64,000 nt of DNA, taken from assembly GCF_012396015.1 (NCBI RefSeq), contig NZ_JAAXOQ010000020.1, forward strand, positions 21,294 through 85,293. The letters are read 5' to 3'. The notes under the pieces were generated by a model that searched no databases, was not told the origin of the DNA, and was given only the letters and a program-made list of their open reading frames with translations. Made by a program: the position numbers and the translations under genes. This stretch comes from Tsukamurella spumae. Its GTDB lineage: Bacteria > Actinomycetota > Actinomycetes > Mycobacteriales > Mycobacteriaceae. Positions 6,908 to 15,314 of the stretch are shown one piece after another (within the stretch, counting starts at the first letter, position 1; each line of letters starts with the position of its first letter).

Positions 6908-7954
6908 GTGTCTCGCCCTACGCATCTTTCCCGGCGCATGCGGGCCGTCCTCGTCACCGCCCTGGCCGTCGGTGCAATCGCATCCGCGCCGGCCTGGGCC
7001 GACCCCGATGACAGCTCCACCTCGGACTCGTCCGGCGGCAACTCGTCCACCTCGCAGGACACGAAGTCCACGGACGACCCCGTCGGCATCCGCGGTGGTG
7101 ACACCGCGCGCGACGGCGGCAGTGGCCGCACCACCGTTCCAGGCAGCGGCAACACCGGCTCGGGCATCGGTGCCGGCAGCGGCACGCCCACCGGCACCGG
7201 ATCCACCGGCACCGGCACCGGCACCGGCACCGGCACCGGGTCGAATACCAGCGGCAACTCCGTCGGCGCCAACCCCACCGGCAGCGAGCCGACCAAGGAC
7301 AAGGACAAGGACAAAGACAAGGACCACGACCACCGCGGCGGCGGCCTGGTCGGCGGGATCCTGGGCGGCATCTTCGGTGGGTCCGGGGGCGGTTCGGTTC
7401 CGGCTCCGTCGGTCCCCACCGTCTCGAGCGGCGGTTCGACGGGCGGATCCATCGGCCCCGCCCCCATCGAGACCCCCGGCACCGGCTCGGGCGGCGCACC
7501 GTCGTCCGGCATCGGCGTCCGGACCGGCAGCCCGCTCCCGCAGGGCACGGGCGGAAGCGAGCGCGATCGCTCTGCGTCCGCCGACGAGCCCAGCGTCCCG
7601 GCCGCCGCGCCCGTGGCACCGGCCCCGGTCGCCCCCGTCGTGGCGGCGCCCGTCGTAGTGGGTCCCGCCGCCGCACCGGCGCCGGCCGCCCCGAAGTCGG
7701 CTCCGGCCGCGCCGAAGCCCGCACCGTCGGACACGAACCGCCCGACGACGAGCAACCAGAGCACCCGCCCCAAGGAGACCACGGTGTTCGCATCGGCGGT
7801 CACGTCCGCGCAGCGCGTGGCACCGGTCGCCGCGGAGACGGCGCGGCAGCTCTCCCCCGCCATGATCGCCATCCTGGGCGGCATCGCCCTGCTCGGCAGC
7901 GGCAGCTTCGCGGACGCACTCCGGCGCGCCCACCTCCGCCAGGCCCAGGCCTAA
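6908..7954 (+). CDS. Secreted Gly/Ser/Thr/Pro-rich repeat protein with C-terminal helix
   Basis: A 348-residue protein: signal peptide (MRAVLVTALAVGAIASAPAWA region), then low-complexity sequence with TG repeats, an alternating KD run, Gly-rich and Pro/Ala-rich stretches, and a hydrophobic C-terminal helix (AMIAILGGIALLG) before a basic end. This is the layout of a wall-spanning or membrane-tethered surface protein. GTG 6908 is preferred over GTG 6881 because GGAAGGGG lies 6 nt upstream. Two coding hexanucleotide repeats (7205-7240, 7295-7324) can change length without frameshift. Divergent from the EspR-like gene. No enzymatic motif seen. Confidence 0.65.
   Translation: MSRPTHLSRRMRAVLVTALAVGAIASAPAWADPDDSSTSDSSGGNSSTSQDTKSTDDPVGIRGGDTARDGGSGRTTVPGSGNTGSGIGAGSGTPTGTGSTGTGTGTGTGTGSNTSGNSVGANPTGSEPTKDKDKDKDKDHDHRGGGLVGGILGGIFGGSGGGSVPAPSVPTVSSGGSTGGSIGPAPIETPGTGSGGAPSSGIGVRTGSPLPQGTGGSERDRSASADEPSVPAAAPVAPAPVAPVVAAPVVVGPAAAPAPAAPKSAPAAPKPAPSDTNRPTTSNQSTRPKETTVFASAVTSAQRVAPVAAETARQLSPAMIAILGGIALLGSGSFADALRRAHLRQAQA
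7205..7240. repeat. Hexanucleotide repeat (ACCGGC, six copies)
   Basis: Six tandem ACCGGC units encode alternating Thr-Gly in the secreted protein. The unit is a multiple of three, so slippage keeps the frame. A second hexamer run, AAGGAC with one variant unit, encodes alternating Lys-Asp at 7295-7324. Confidence 0.9.
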
Positions 7955-9537
7955 GCGCCCACCACCGGCAGCGCGAGCACGCGGTCGCTCGACATGAACG
8001 CGCGGAGCGCGGCCGTGGCCTTCACATCGTCCTCGTTGTACTCGAGGATCCGCTGTCGCTGCGCCGCGCGCTCTGCCTCAGCGAATCCCGCATCGATCCC
8101 GACGCCCACGCGGTACCAGAGCATCGACGCCTCGCCGCCGGCTTCGGCATCGCGCCAATGGAATCCGGCGACGGGTGCGACCTTCTTCAACCCCCGCCCC
8201 TCCAGCGAGAGGAAGGAATCGCCGACGGCGTCGAACATGTCGACCCATTCCGGTGACGCGATGAACTCCTCGACGGCACCGCGGCGCGGCACACCGGGCT
8301 CGCCCGCGAACCTGTCCGCCGACGCCAACAGCCACTTGTTCTCGGCGTTCTGCGAGTAGCAGTACGCCGCGAAGGACTTCCCCGCCGCGTGGGCCTCCGC
8401 ACGACGGTCCATGAGGAAGGCCCAGAACTCCGCGAAGGACCGCGCCTCATCGCGCGTGGGCACGGGATCCCAGGTGACGAAGGGCCGGTAGCCCAGCTCG
8501 ACCCCGTCCCGCCGCAACCACGTGCCCCACAGGTAGGCGCCATACTCCTGGTAGCTCTCCATGTCGACGTCCACCTCGACATCGGCCCGACGCACCGTGA
8601 CCTCCGGGTGCCGCCGCACGAGCACCTGCCCGTCGCGCCAGGCGCGAGCCATCGCGCGCAGGTCTGCGATGGGGACGGGCACGTCCTCGGGCTGGGGCCC
8701 CTCGTACTCGGCCAGCTGATCGACGGTGACGATGCCCGCCTCGCGCAGGCCGGGTGCGGAGCGGCCGTCCGCGACGAGACTGACATCGCGCGCCAGTGTC
8801 AGGGTCTGCTCGCAGCGGGGCCACCAGGGGCACCGCCGGCATTCGGCGACCCGCACGGGCTCCGTCTCCACGGTTCCGGCGAGCACTGCCCGACGGTCCG
8901 CGAACCGCTCGTCGTAGGCGGGCAGCAGTGGGCCTACCTCGTGCACGACGATCCGCGCACCGTCGACCCCGATGCTCCCGCCGAGCAGCGTGCGCGACGC
9001 GAACCCCGTGTCCTGCAGCATGCGGGTGAGGTGGGCCAGGCGCATCTGGTCGCCGCGGTGCTGGCGGACCCGCACCGTTTCGTCCTCCCGGGGCTCCCAG
9101 CGTTCCAGCGGCGATGTGACGGGCCCGCGGGGCGCGCCGTCCGGACCGGGGGCCGGGCGCGAACCGGAGACGGGGTCGCAGGTCTTGTGATTGACGACGA
9201 TGACGGGGATGTAGCCGTCGGCGAGGCGGACCAGGAGTTCGCTGTGGCCGCGGCGGTCGTGCGCGGTGGGCAGCACGGCGTTCCAAATCCGATCGGCGCC
9301 CGCCTCCATCGCGGCCAGGGTGCGACGAACCGCTCCCTCCCCCGGCTCGATGATCGTGAGTCCCGGCAGGCCGTCCCTGATCGACGCGCGGAACACGGCG
9401 GCCGCCTCGACCCGCAACTCCATGCCCGGGTCCGGCTCGCCCTGCGGGGCGCGGGCCTCGAGCGCCAGACGGTGCCGACAACCGGTGAGCGACCGTGCGC
9501 TCACCGGATTCGTCGCGGTTGCCTCGTTGATGTTCAC
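7951..9537 (-). CDS. TM0106-family RecB-like nuclease
   Basis: A 528-residue protein. A cysteine at residue 20 and the later C-x2-C-x5-C cluster (CRRCPWWPRC) match the four-cysteine iron-sulfur clamp of Cas4/AddB-like nucleases. VVNHKT fits the lysine of a PD-(D/E)XK core. A second domain begins with VDVDMESY, a DxE pattern of the RNase H-like exonuclease that TM0106-family proteins carry. GTG 9537 follows AGGGAA. Likely DNA repair or processing; the substrate is unknown. It ends in a 4-bp convergent overlap with the secreted-protein gene. Confidence 0.75.
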   Translation of the reverse strand: MNINEATATNPVSARSLTGCRHRLALEARAPQGEPDPGMELRVEAAAVFRASIRDGLPGLTIIEPGEGAVRRTLAAMEAGADRIWNAVLPTAHDRRGHSELLVRLADGYIPVIVVNHKTCDPVSGSRPAPGPDGAPRGPVTSPLERWEPREDETVRVRQHRGDQMRLAHLTRMLQDTGFASRTLLGGSIGVDGARIVVHEVGPLLPAYDERFADRRAVLAGTVETEPVRVAECRRCPWWPRCEQTLTLARDVSLVADGRSAPGLREAGIVTVDQLAEYEGPQPEDVPVPIADLRAMARAWRDGQVLVRRHPEVTVRRADVEVDVDMESYQEYGAYLWGTWLRRDGVELGYRPFVTWDPVPTRDEARSFAEFWAFLMDRRAEAHAAGKSFAAYCYSQNAENKWLLASADRFAGEPGVPRRGAVEEFIASPEWVDMFDAVGDSFLSLEGRGLKKVAPVAGFHWRDAEAGGEASMLWYRVGVGIDAGFAEAERAAQRQRILEYNEDDVKATAALRAFMSSDRVLALPVVGA

Positions 9538-9634
9538 TTCCCTAGCAGTATGGCGGGCGGCACCGACAACTCGCGGAGCCGCGCTGTGCAATGCTGTACC
9601 GGACGGCAGTACTGACCTACAAGGACGTGCACTG

Positions 9635-10330
9635 ATGGGTTTGTTCGGCAAGAAGAAGAAGTCCTCCCGCGCGGAGCGCCGCGCGCAGGCCAAGGCGCTC
9701 AAGTCCAAGGCGCGCCTCGAGGCGAAGCTCGCCGCCAAGAACGCCGACCGCGACGCCAAGCGCGTCGTCAAGAGTGCGTCGAAGAGCGAGCGCAAGGCCC
9801 TCAAAGCAGACCTGCAGCGTTCGAAGATCGTGGCGAAGGCGCAGGGCAAGGCGGACGCGGCGAATCTCAAGATCGCCGAGACCAATGCTCGCGCGGCGGT
9901 CGAGGGCAAGCTGCTCTCCGAGGCGCGGCTCAAGCGGTACGTCTCCACCGCGCGCCTGCTGGCGCCCGTCGTGGTGCCGATCGCGTACCGCGCCGCGCAG
10001 GCCGGCCGGAACCAGTTGGACGCGGCAAAGGCCTCGCGCCTCGGCGTCCCCGTCGATGAGGTCGCGGCCTTCGCCGGTTACGGCGGAGGGCTCTCCGCGC
10101 GCATCGCGGCGGCGCGGCGCTCGCTGGACCAGCTGGCGGCCACGCACCCCGACGCGGAGACCACGTCCTTCACGGCCGCCGTGGCGCAGCGCCTCGACGA
10201 CCTGGGCACTGCCGTCACCGCGTCCGAGTCGATGCCGCCCGCGCGGCGTCGCCCCGCGCACCAGGCCATCGCCCGCGAGCTCGACGGCATCGACGCCGAC
10301 CTGCTCAACCGCCTGGGCGTCAGCTCCTAG
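9635..10330 (+). CDS. DUF6474-family protein
   Basis: A 231-residue protein starting MGLFGKKKKSSRAERR, extremely rich in Lys, Arg and Ala, with a long predicted coiled coil over residues 1-100. A moderately hydrophobic stretch (LLAPVVVPIAYRAA) follows near residue 110. The start and composition match the mycobacterial DUF6474 family, whose function is unknown. ATG 9635 follows AAGGACG. Confidence 0.75.
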   Translation: MGLFGKKKKSSRAERRAQAKALKSKARLEAKLAAKNADRDAKRVVKSASKSERKALKADLQRSKIVAKAQGKADAANLKIAETNARAAVEGKLLSEARLKRYVSTARLLAPVVVPIAYRAAQAGRNQLDAAKASRLGVPVDEVAAFAGYGGGLSARIAAARRSLDQLAATHPDAETTSFTAAVAQRLDDLGTAVTASESMPPARRRPAHQAIARELDGIDADLLNRLGVSS

Positions 10331-10352
10331 CCCGATCGGTCCGCGCGGCGGT

Positions 10353-10868
10353 TCACCGCCGCCGCGCGGAGGCGTCGGAGACCATCTCCGGGCACGACGC
10401 TCGGCACCGTAGCTCGTAGTGCCAGACCTCGTTCGCGTATGTCCGGCACAGGCCGAAACGCCCCGAGTAGCGGTCCATCCAATAGGCCGCGTCCGTCGGA
10501 CCGACATCCACGGCGTCCCCCGTCACGTGCTCCGACTCCGCCGGGTCCGCGACCAGCCGCGCCGCCGCCTCCGCGCCATCGCGCCTGACGGCATCGTCGT
10601 AGAGGTACTGCTGATACCGCGGCGACCGCCACCCCGAGGTCAGGTACATCGCCACCCCCTCCCGCTCGGCGGCCTGTGCCGCTCTCCGCACAGCCTTCCG
10701 CAGGCGAGGGGCGAGCTTCGTCACCGCCGGCACGCCCGCGTCGACGGCCACGTGGTCCAGGACCACGCCGTCCGCCTCCCCCAGCTGCCCGACGGTGCCG
10801 CCCTCCCCACCGCGCACGCCCGGGACCGATGTCGAGCACCCCGCGATCACCGCCACTATCGCCATCAA
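10353..10868 (-). CDS. VanY-type D-alanyl-D-alanine carboxypeptidase lipoprotein (M15)
   Basis: Trims the terminal D-Ala of peptidoglycan stems. SEHVTGDAVDV supplies the His and Asp zinc ligands of the SxHxxGxAxD motif, and WHYE near the C-terminus supplies the catalytic Glu/His region. IAGC at residues 8-11 is a lipobox. With TTG 10868 (or ATG 10865) as start, the signal peptide has only ten residues and no basic residue. The upstream in-frame codons read like the rest of a signal (TKSAAALAVL) but contain no accepted start codon, so the true start is unclear or lost. 171 residues. Confidence 0.75.
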   Translation of the reverse strand: MMAIVAVIAGCSTSVPGVRGGEGGTVGQLGEADGVVLDHVAVDAGVPAVTKLAPRLRKAVRRAAQAAEREGVAMYLTSGWRSPRYQQYLYDDAVRRDGAEAAARLVADPAESEHVTGDAVDVGPTDAAYWMDRYSGRFGLCRTYANEVWHYELRCRASCPEMVSDASARRR

Positions 10869-11031
10869 TACCGCCAGTGCTGCAGCCGATTTCGTGTATA
10901 CGTGAGCCAGGTGCTCACGATGGGCCGCTCACGTCCCGGTGCCGTCGCCGACGGTCCGCCGTCCCGCCCCAGTCCAGTCCAGTCCCCGGATGATTCCCGC
11001 TCAGGTTGCCCTGCTTACCGCCCGGTCTGAT
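10869..11031. other. Intergenic, no gene seen
   Basis: Contains GTGAGCcaggtGCTCAC-like symmetry near 10907-10922 and a short CAGTC reiteration at about 10973-10985. No coding pattern, RNA or clear terminator is evident. Confidence 0.4.
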
Positions 11032-12406
11032 TTATCCAGCCTTCCGGACCGGGCAGGTCTGACCGTCGACCTGAAGGTCGATATGGGCGACCGACGCCAC
11101 CGGCGTGCCGAGCAACGGCGTCGTTGACTCCCGATACCAACCGGAGTGTCCGTACCCGTCGTCGGAGGTGACGGTGTTGGTCCATGAGCTGACCTTCCCG
11201 TCCGTCGTCGTCACCACGACCGTGACGTCCTTTGCGACGCGACGCCCGATCCACACGTGCGTGTTGACCGGGTCGCCGTACCAGTAGCTCCCCGCGCACG
11301 TGTCTGCAATCGTCGGGACGGTCGTCGGTTCCGGGGTGAACGAGTGCACGGCCGTCGCCGATGTCACCGAGGTTGTCGAAGCCGATAGCGTGTACCCGGG
11401 ACGAACGTACGTCGTGGGCGCCTCTGCGGCATGCCCGAGGCCACAGCTGCTCACAAGTCCGGTCGCGCCCACAGCGATCGCGATTCGAGGCAAGTATCGA
11501 AGTGACGTTGTCATTGTTCCTTCTGCTTCCGGTGTAGTTCTTCGCCGTCTCGTTCGGATCTTGAGGCCACGCGCCCACCTGCGTGGTCAGCGCAAACGAG
11601 AGCGCCAGCGACGCAGGAAGTTCCCGGGCTGCGAGGGCTCGGTTTCCGCGACGGGTTCGCCGGGTCGCGCCTCGGGTTCCGATGGTGCGCTCGCGCGAAG
11701 GGTACTCACGTGACCTGCGCCGGTCGGGTTCCGATGGTGCGCTCGCGCGAAGGGTACTCACGTGACCTGCGCCGGTCGCCGCGCGTGCCGTCGCGACTTC
11801 CTCCCGCGCGGGCGCACCGCCCGCGACGACTCCCTCCAGTTCGGAGGGTGTCATGACGGTCAGCGCGATGATGTCGACCCGGCCAACCGGCGAATCGACC
11901 GTCGCGGGGCGGCCCGACGGAAGTCCTACCAAACAGCCGACGGTGCCATATTCCGTGGCCATCGGACTCTCGCCGATATCGACAGGAAGTTCGATCGAAA
12001 GTACGCCGTACTCCTCTAGCGCCCCGCTGATCCCCTGGCTGTTCGCAACGTTCTGCGCGAAGTTCTGGATGACCTGAAAATGCGGGCTGGACTTGATCTC
12101 CTCGAAGTCGGCACCGCAGAGATCGGGCGTCTCGAGGAACACCTCGCAGCCGAAGCCGGGAAAACTCTCGCCGTCACGCCCTTCAGGATCAGCCAGCCCA
12201 TCGGAGGCCAGGATCACCGTCGACGGCGTGCGGACCACCCGGTAAGCTTGCCGCGTGTTCGGCCATGCCGGCGCGCCGCTGAACATCGGGTTCAGCAGGT
12301 AGGTGATCACATCCGGGTCCACCTCCCCAATGCCCGCCCAGTAGGCATCCATCACAGCGTGATGCCTCGGTGCCGCCGAGTTGTCACGATCGATTTCGTC
12401 GGTCAT
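11015..12406 (-). CDS. SUFU-like (probable immunity) protein, C-terminus frameshifted
   Basis: Residues about 15-230 resemble the suppressor-of-fused-like domain common among bacterial immunity proteins (AYRVVRTPSTVILASDGL, FGCEVFLETPD, NVANSQGISGALEEYGVLSIELP). ATG 12406 follows GGAGTGGAA. At 11672-11775 a 52-bp tandem duplication (one more than a multiple of three) throws the frame, so translation runs into the lipoprotein gene at 11032-11514. Removing one copy restores a short Pro/Glu tail ending ...NFLRRWRSRLR at a TGA at 11587. The core domain is intact; only the tail is altered. It lies downstream of a toxin-like gene pair, which fits an immunity role. Confidence 0.6.
   Translation of the reverse strand: MTDEIDRDNSAAPRHHAVMDAYWAGIGEVDPDVITYLLNPMFSGAPAWPNTRQAYRVVRTPSTVILASDGLADPEGRDGESFPGFGCEVFLETPDLCGADFEEIKSSPHFQVIQNFAQNVANSQGISGALEEYGVLSIELPVDIGESPMATEYGTVGCLVGLPSGRPATVDSPVGRVDIIALTVMTPSELEGVVAGGAPAREEVATARAATGAGHVSTLRASAPSEPDRRRSREYPSRERTIGTRGATRRTRRGNRALAARELPASLALSFALTTQVGAWPQDPNETAKNYTGSRRNNDNVTSILASNRDRCGRDRTCEQLWPRACRRGAHDVRSSRVHAIGFDNLGDIGDGRALVHPGTDDRPDDCRHVRGELLVRRPGQHARVDRASRRKGRHGRGDDDGREGQLMDQHRHLRRRVRTLRLVSGVNDAVARHAGGVGRPYRPSGRRSDLPGPEGWINQTGR
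11032..11514 (-). CDS. Lipoprotein of unknown function
   Basis: A 160-residue lipoprotein: MTTSLRYLPRIAIAVGATG followed by the lipobox LVSSC (Cys24). After a Thr/Ser/Pro-rich linker there is a compact domain with two further cysteines (TCAGSYWYG, QTCPVRKAG) that could form a disulfide. ATG 11514. No family recognised. The frameshifted reading frame of the SUFU-like gene runs across this gene in another frame on the same strand. Confidence 0.6.
   Translation of the reverse strand: MTTSLRYLPRIAIAVGATGLVSSCGLGHAAEAPTTYVRPGYTLSASTTSVTSATAVHSFTPEPTTVPTIADTCAGSYWYGDPVNTHVWIGRRVAKDVTVVVTTTDGKVSSWTNTVTSDDGYGHSGWYRESTTPLLGTPVASVAHIDLQVDGQTCPVRKAG
11672..11778. repeat. 52-bp tandem duplication (about 2.06 copies)
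   Basis: The unit 11672-11723 is repeated exactly at 11724-11775, and the first three bases of a third unit follow. The unit length is not divisible by three and it lies inside the 3' part of the SUFU-like gene. Confidence 0.95.
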
Positions 12407-12800
12407 TTCCACTCCATCCCGTTCGAACAACCCTCGCGCTCGTAATTGTCTCGTGACTCCCTGTGGAGCTACACATCCGCTTTCCCATCGCCCTCTAAAG
12501 GACTTCCTCGACAAGATCGACCGCAAGACGACTTCAGTCACGAGCCACTAGATTAGTCAACAACCGCCCGATCCTGTTGCGCGGCCTGCTCGTGATGCGG
12601 CGGCGCGCTGGAATCTGCGGCAAGGAGCTCCTCACATCATCGATACGCCGAAGCCCTGACGAGCGCATGCCCGCTCAAGCTCGAAGAGCCACAAATCTAT
12701 TGGGCACGCCATCGTTCATCGGCGAGCAGGGGATTATCGCAGTGATTCGACCCGATCTGGCGGATTCCGTACGTCGAGAAAATTCGATCTCCTGATGATT
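12407..12800. other. AT-richer intergenic stretch in the accessory island
   Basis: About 390 bp between the SUFU-like gene and the toxin-like/immunity ORF. A rightward open frame at 12577-12795 has no ribosome site or recognisable sequence. Composition is visibly less GC-rich than the flanking chromosome. Probably the remains of lost genes; nothing specific can be named. Confidence 0.4.
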
Positions 12801-13739
12801 CTAATCGCCCTGGTTGGCTATCTGCATTCCCTTCCACACTCCCACCGCGGCTCGCACCCAATCCTCCGTCGAAGAAGACGTAGAACTATAACCTGCCACG
12901 CTGCCGGTCATAAACTCAAAACTATCCGGTGTCACGCACTCGAAATACCGAAGCTCCCCTTGACCAGCGACTGAAAACCACCGATGCAGTTCTTCCGCAT
13001 CGACAACCTTTGCCATCACTCCCGATATGGCACCGCGCAAGACTTCCCGCACCGACGCGCTTTCGCCTACCGTCATCGTTCCGAAGTCGCACCACATGCA
13101 GATACTATCGAGACTAGGGGTCTTCGCGAAATACTGAATTCCCCTCCAATCACCAGCAACTACGTGCGCGCCACCAATTCTTTCGAAACCGATCGTAGCG
13201 GCTTCCAATCGCTCCGCCTCGGCTGCGCGATAGACCTGAAAGGCGTTGTCGTTCCAATTCGAACTCCCGAATCCCGCGGATAGTTCTGCCAGCGCCCGGC
13301 TGTCATTGTCCATTAGAAGGCTGAGGATAGCCGACCTGATGGCAATTTCCTTAGCAGTTTCGTCCAGTGCGAAATCAAACGCCCAACCGGAGACATCGAT
13401 CGCCCACTGACCGTCTTTGCGCATACTCAACGCTTGGGGCGAAAGCCATCTGAAGTTGGCGGGAATGTTCGCGATAGCGTACATCCACTCGGGCGACAAC
13501 GACGCAAACCCGTCTAACGATACTATCTCATCCAGAGAGACAATGCGATCAACCACTACATCTACCTGACCCGAACTATTCGACTCAAAAACACGTCCAG
13601 CCATGGCTGGATCCGGAGTTCCGATAGGGGGCTTGCCAGGTAGGTTTCGCTCATCCGCTGGCAACAGCACGTCACGGAGGTTCGCAAGGTCAGTCTCAGG
13701 CGAAACGACCGGCGAGGCTATGTAGCCTAGAATCGTCAT
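12801..13739 (-). CDS. Degenerate toxin-like domain joined to a possible immunity domain
   Basis: A 312-residue protein. ATG 13739 is chosen because GGAGG lies 8 nt upstream. Residues about 50-145 are clearly homologous to the C-terminal domain of the toxin ORF just upstream: VDRIVSLDEIVSLDGFASLSP here against PDHVISLAEMVGMPGFAKLSP there, then MY, N, AN, WLS in register. About half of the first 42 aligned positions are identical. The toxin's DH is DR here, NLQWLS is NFRWLS and the ANSAK asparagine is lost, so nuclease activity is doubtful. The last 160 residues (DWRGIQYFAKTP, HRWFSVAGQGELRYFEC, EDWVRAAVGVWKGMQ) are unknown but look like a folded immunity-type domain. Confidence 0.6.
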   Translation of the reverse strand: MTILGYIASPVVSPETDLANLRDVLLPADERNLPGKPPIGTPDPAMAGRVFESNSSGQVDVVVDRIVSLDEIVSLDGFASLSPEWMYAIANIPANFRWLSPQALSMRKDGQWAIDVSGWAFDFALDETAKEIAIRSAILSLLMDNDSRALAELSAGFGSSNWNDNAFQVYRAAEAERLEAATIGFERIGGAHVVAGDWRGIQYFAKTPSLDSICMWCDFGTMTVGESASVREVLRGAISGVMAKVVDAEELHRWFSVAGQGELRYFECVTPDSFEFMTGSVAGYSSTSSSTEDWVRAAVGVWKGMQIANQGD

Positions 13740-13784
13740 TCTCTTATCCTCCAACTAATTCGACGCGCCGGCGCCGCTGGATAT

Positions 13785-15134
13785 TCAGCCATCGAGGCGC
13801 TCAGGATGAGATAGCAGACTGTATATCATGGCTTGAATGCTATCACGATTTCTTAGCTCCAGGACGGTCTGTGCATCTCGAAACGACGGATCCCACCCCT
13901 TCACATCTGCTGCTACTCTCGATCTCTTCGCGGAGTTCGCTGGACGAGATAGCCATTGAAGATTGGCTCTCCAATTCATCATGCGATACATGTCCCGAGG
14001 TGAGAGCTTTGCGAATCCGGGCATGCCGACCATCTCCGCCAATGAAATAACGTGGTCGGGCGACACTTTTGACAATCCGCCACTTGTTTCACCGATGGTA
14101 CGACCCGACGACGTGTACGCACCATCGATATCCCCGACCTTTGGGCGCATTTTGCCTTGCAGTGCGTCCGTCGAACTACGCAATGAGCTCGATGGCGTTT
14201 TGGGCCGAAGGATGTCGTAAATGCCCCGCTCGGGCGCATCTCTCGGAATCACAAGACCACGTTCCGGAGAGTAGATTGCACCCGGTCGGGAGCTCGCGAG
14301 TGATTCCGCAGCAGATTGAAGTTTGCTAGCAGTAGACGCCGTGGGTGCTACTGCTCCAGCAAATGCTGGTGCCTCTGCCCTACTGAACGAAGTCGCCACC
14401 GGCGCGATGGGATTTGATGTGGCGACGCGAGTGAGAGCATCGCCCGTAGCAATACGCCCGAAGTTTGCGGTTTCGGTGGCAGCAGCCCGACCTGTCCCGC
14501 CTGGGGTCACAACTTCTGCGGTCTCGGCACGCCCCGCGAGCTTTGCCGCTTCAATACTCTTCGCCGTCTCTGAAATCTTGCCAATACCAGAGTCGATCTG
14601 GGCCTTAGCAGCCTCAGCAACTCCTCCTGTATTCGAGGGAAATGAGGTATCTACGATCTTAGCGGCTTCGGTTGCCGTCTTTGCGGCGTCGTCGATGATG
14701 GGTTGGCCGATGCGGCTGCCTACTTGAGTCCGAATTTCGCTTTCGGCAGCGATGCGGGCGGCTTGTTGCGCTTCTTGTTTGACGACGGCTACGGTGGCGC
14801 CTTCGGCGATTTTCCGTTCGAAGGTGGATAGGCACGCTTCCTTCGCGGCGGCCGTGATTGCCGTCACGGCTCCGGCTTCTGGTTGGCCGCCAGGGACGAG
14901 CATCGCTGCCCAGCCTGCGTAGTCGGCGATTTTCAGGAAAGTTTCCAACGTGCCCGGGGTAGGACTGGCCTTCCCTGTCCCAATGTCGAGATCGGCGTCA
15001 CCAAGCAACGTCGACTTCTTGATTTGAAACTTGGCCAGTTTGTCGGTAAACGAATCGTTGCCGGCGAATCTGCTCATCTCCAGTACCGACCCGTCAGAGA
15101 AGGTAACGAACGTTCTCTCTGGCTCGATAGGCAC
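13785..15134 (-). CDS. Polymorphic-toxin C-terminal protein with nuclease-like domain, 5' end damaged
   Basis: The open frame continues upstream to 15311, just after a TGA, but its first usable start is GTG 15134 (449 residues). Upstream codons still read as protein (LEDRVTQAWADQFGTNADK), so the gene has lost its beginning by truncation or a frameshift. The middle is an Ala/Thr/Ser/Glu-rich helical linker. The C-terminal 90 residues (DHVISLAEMVGMPGF, DMYRMMNWRANLQWLS, NSAKRSR) match the DH...N...NSxK pattern of HNH-like nuclease tails in actinobacterial polymorphic toxins. It sits 45 bp upstream of its truncated paralogue. Export signals are not visible. Confidence 0.6.
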   Translation of the reverse strand: MPIEPERTFVTFSDGSVLEMSRFAGNDSFTDKLAKFQIKKSTLLGDADLDIGTGKASPTPGTLETFLKIADYAGWAAMLVPGGQPEAGAVTAITAAAKEACLSTFERKIAEGATVAVVKQEAQQAARIAAESEIRTQVGSRIGQPIIDDAAKTATEAAKIVDTSFPSNTGGVAEAAKAQIDSGIGKISETAKSIEAAKLAGRAETAEVVTPGGTGRAAATETANFGRIATGDALTRVATSNPIAPVATSFSRAEAPAFAGAVAPTASTASKLQSAAESLASSRPGAIYSPERGLVIPRDAPERGIYDILRPKTPSSSLRSSTDALQGKMRPKVGDIDGAYTSSGRTIGETSGGLSKVSPDHVISLAEMVGMPGFAKLSPRDMYRMMNWRANLQWLSRPANSAKRSRVAADVKGWDPSFRDAQTVLELRNRDSIQAMIYSLLSHPERLDG

Positions 15135-15314
15135 TTGCGGGGCAAAACCGCCCGAAACGTGCGGAACAGTTCCGCTGATGGTGTGACTGCTGACCGGATA
15201 GACGCCGTCGAGGAAGAACCCTCTGATCTTGTCCGCGTTGGTACCGAACTGATCGGCCCACGCTTGCGTGACCCGATCTTCGAGTCCGACTGACCTGATC
15301 GATCGCGCATTTCA

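Noticed and set aside
9482..9508. CCGGTGAGC / GCTCACCGG inverted repeat
   Set aside because: It lies inside the coding start of the RecB-like nuclease; GC-rich coding sequence gives such pairs by chance and no role is suggested.
12577..12795. 72-codon rightward frame in the accessory island gap
   Set aside because: No ribosome site, mixed composition and no resemblance to a known protein; reported only as intergenic.
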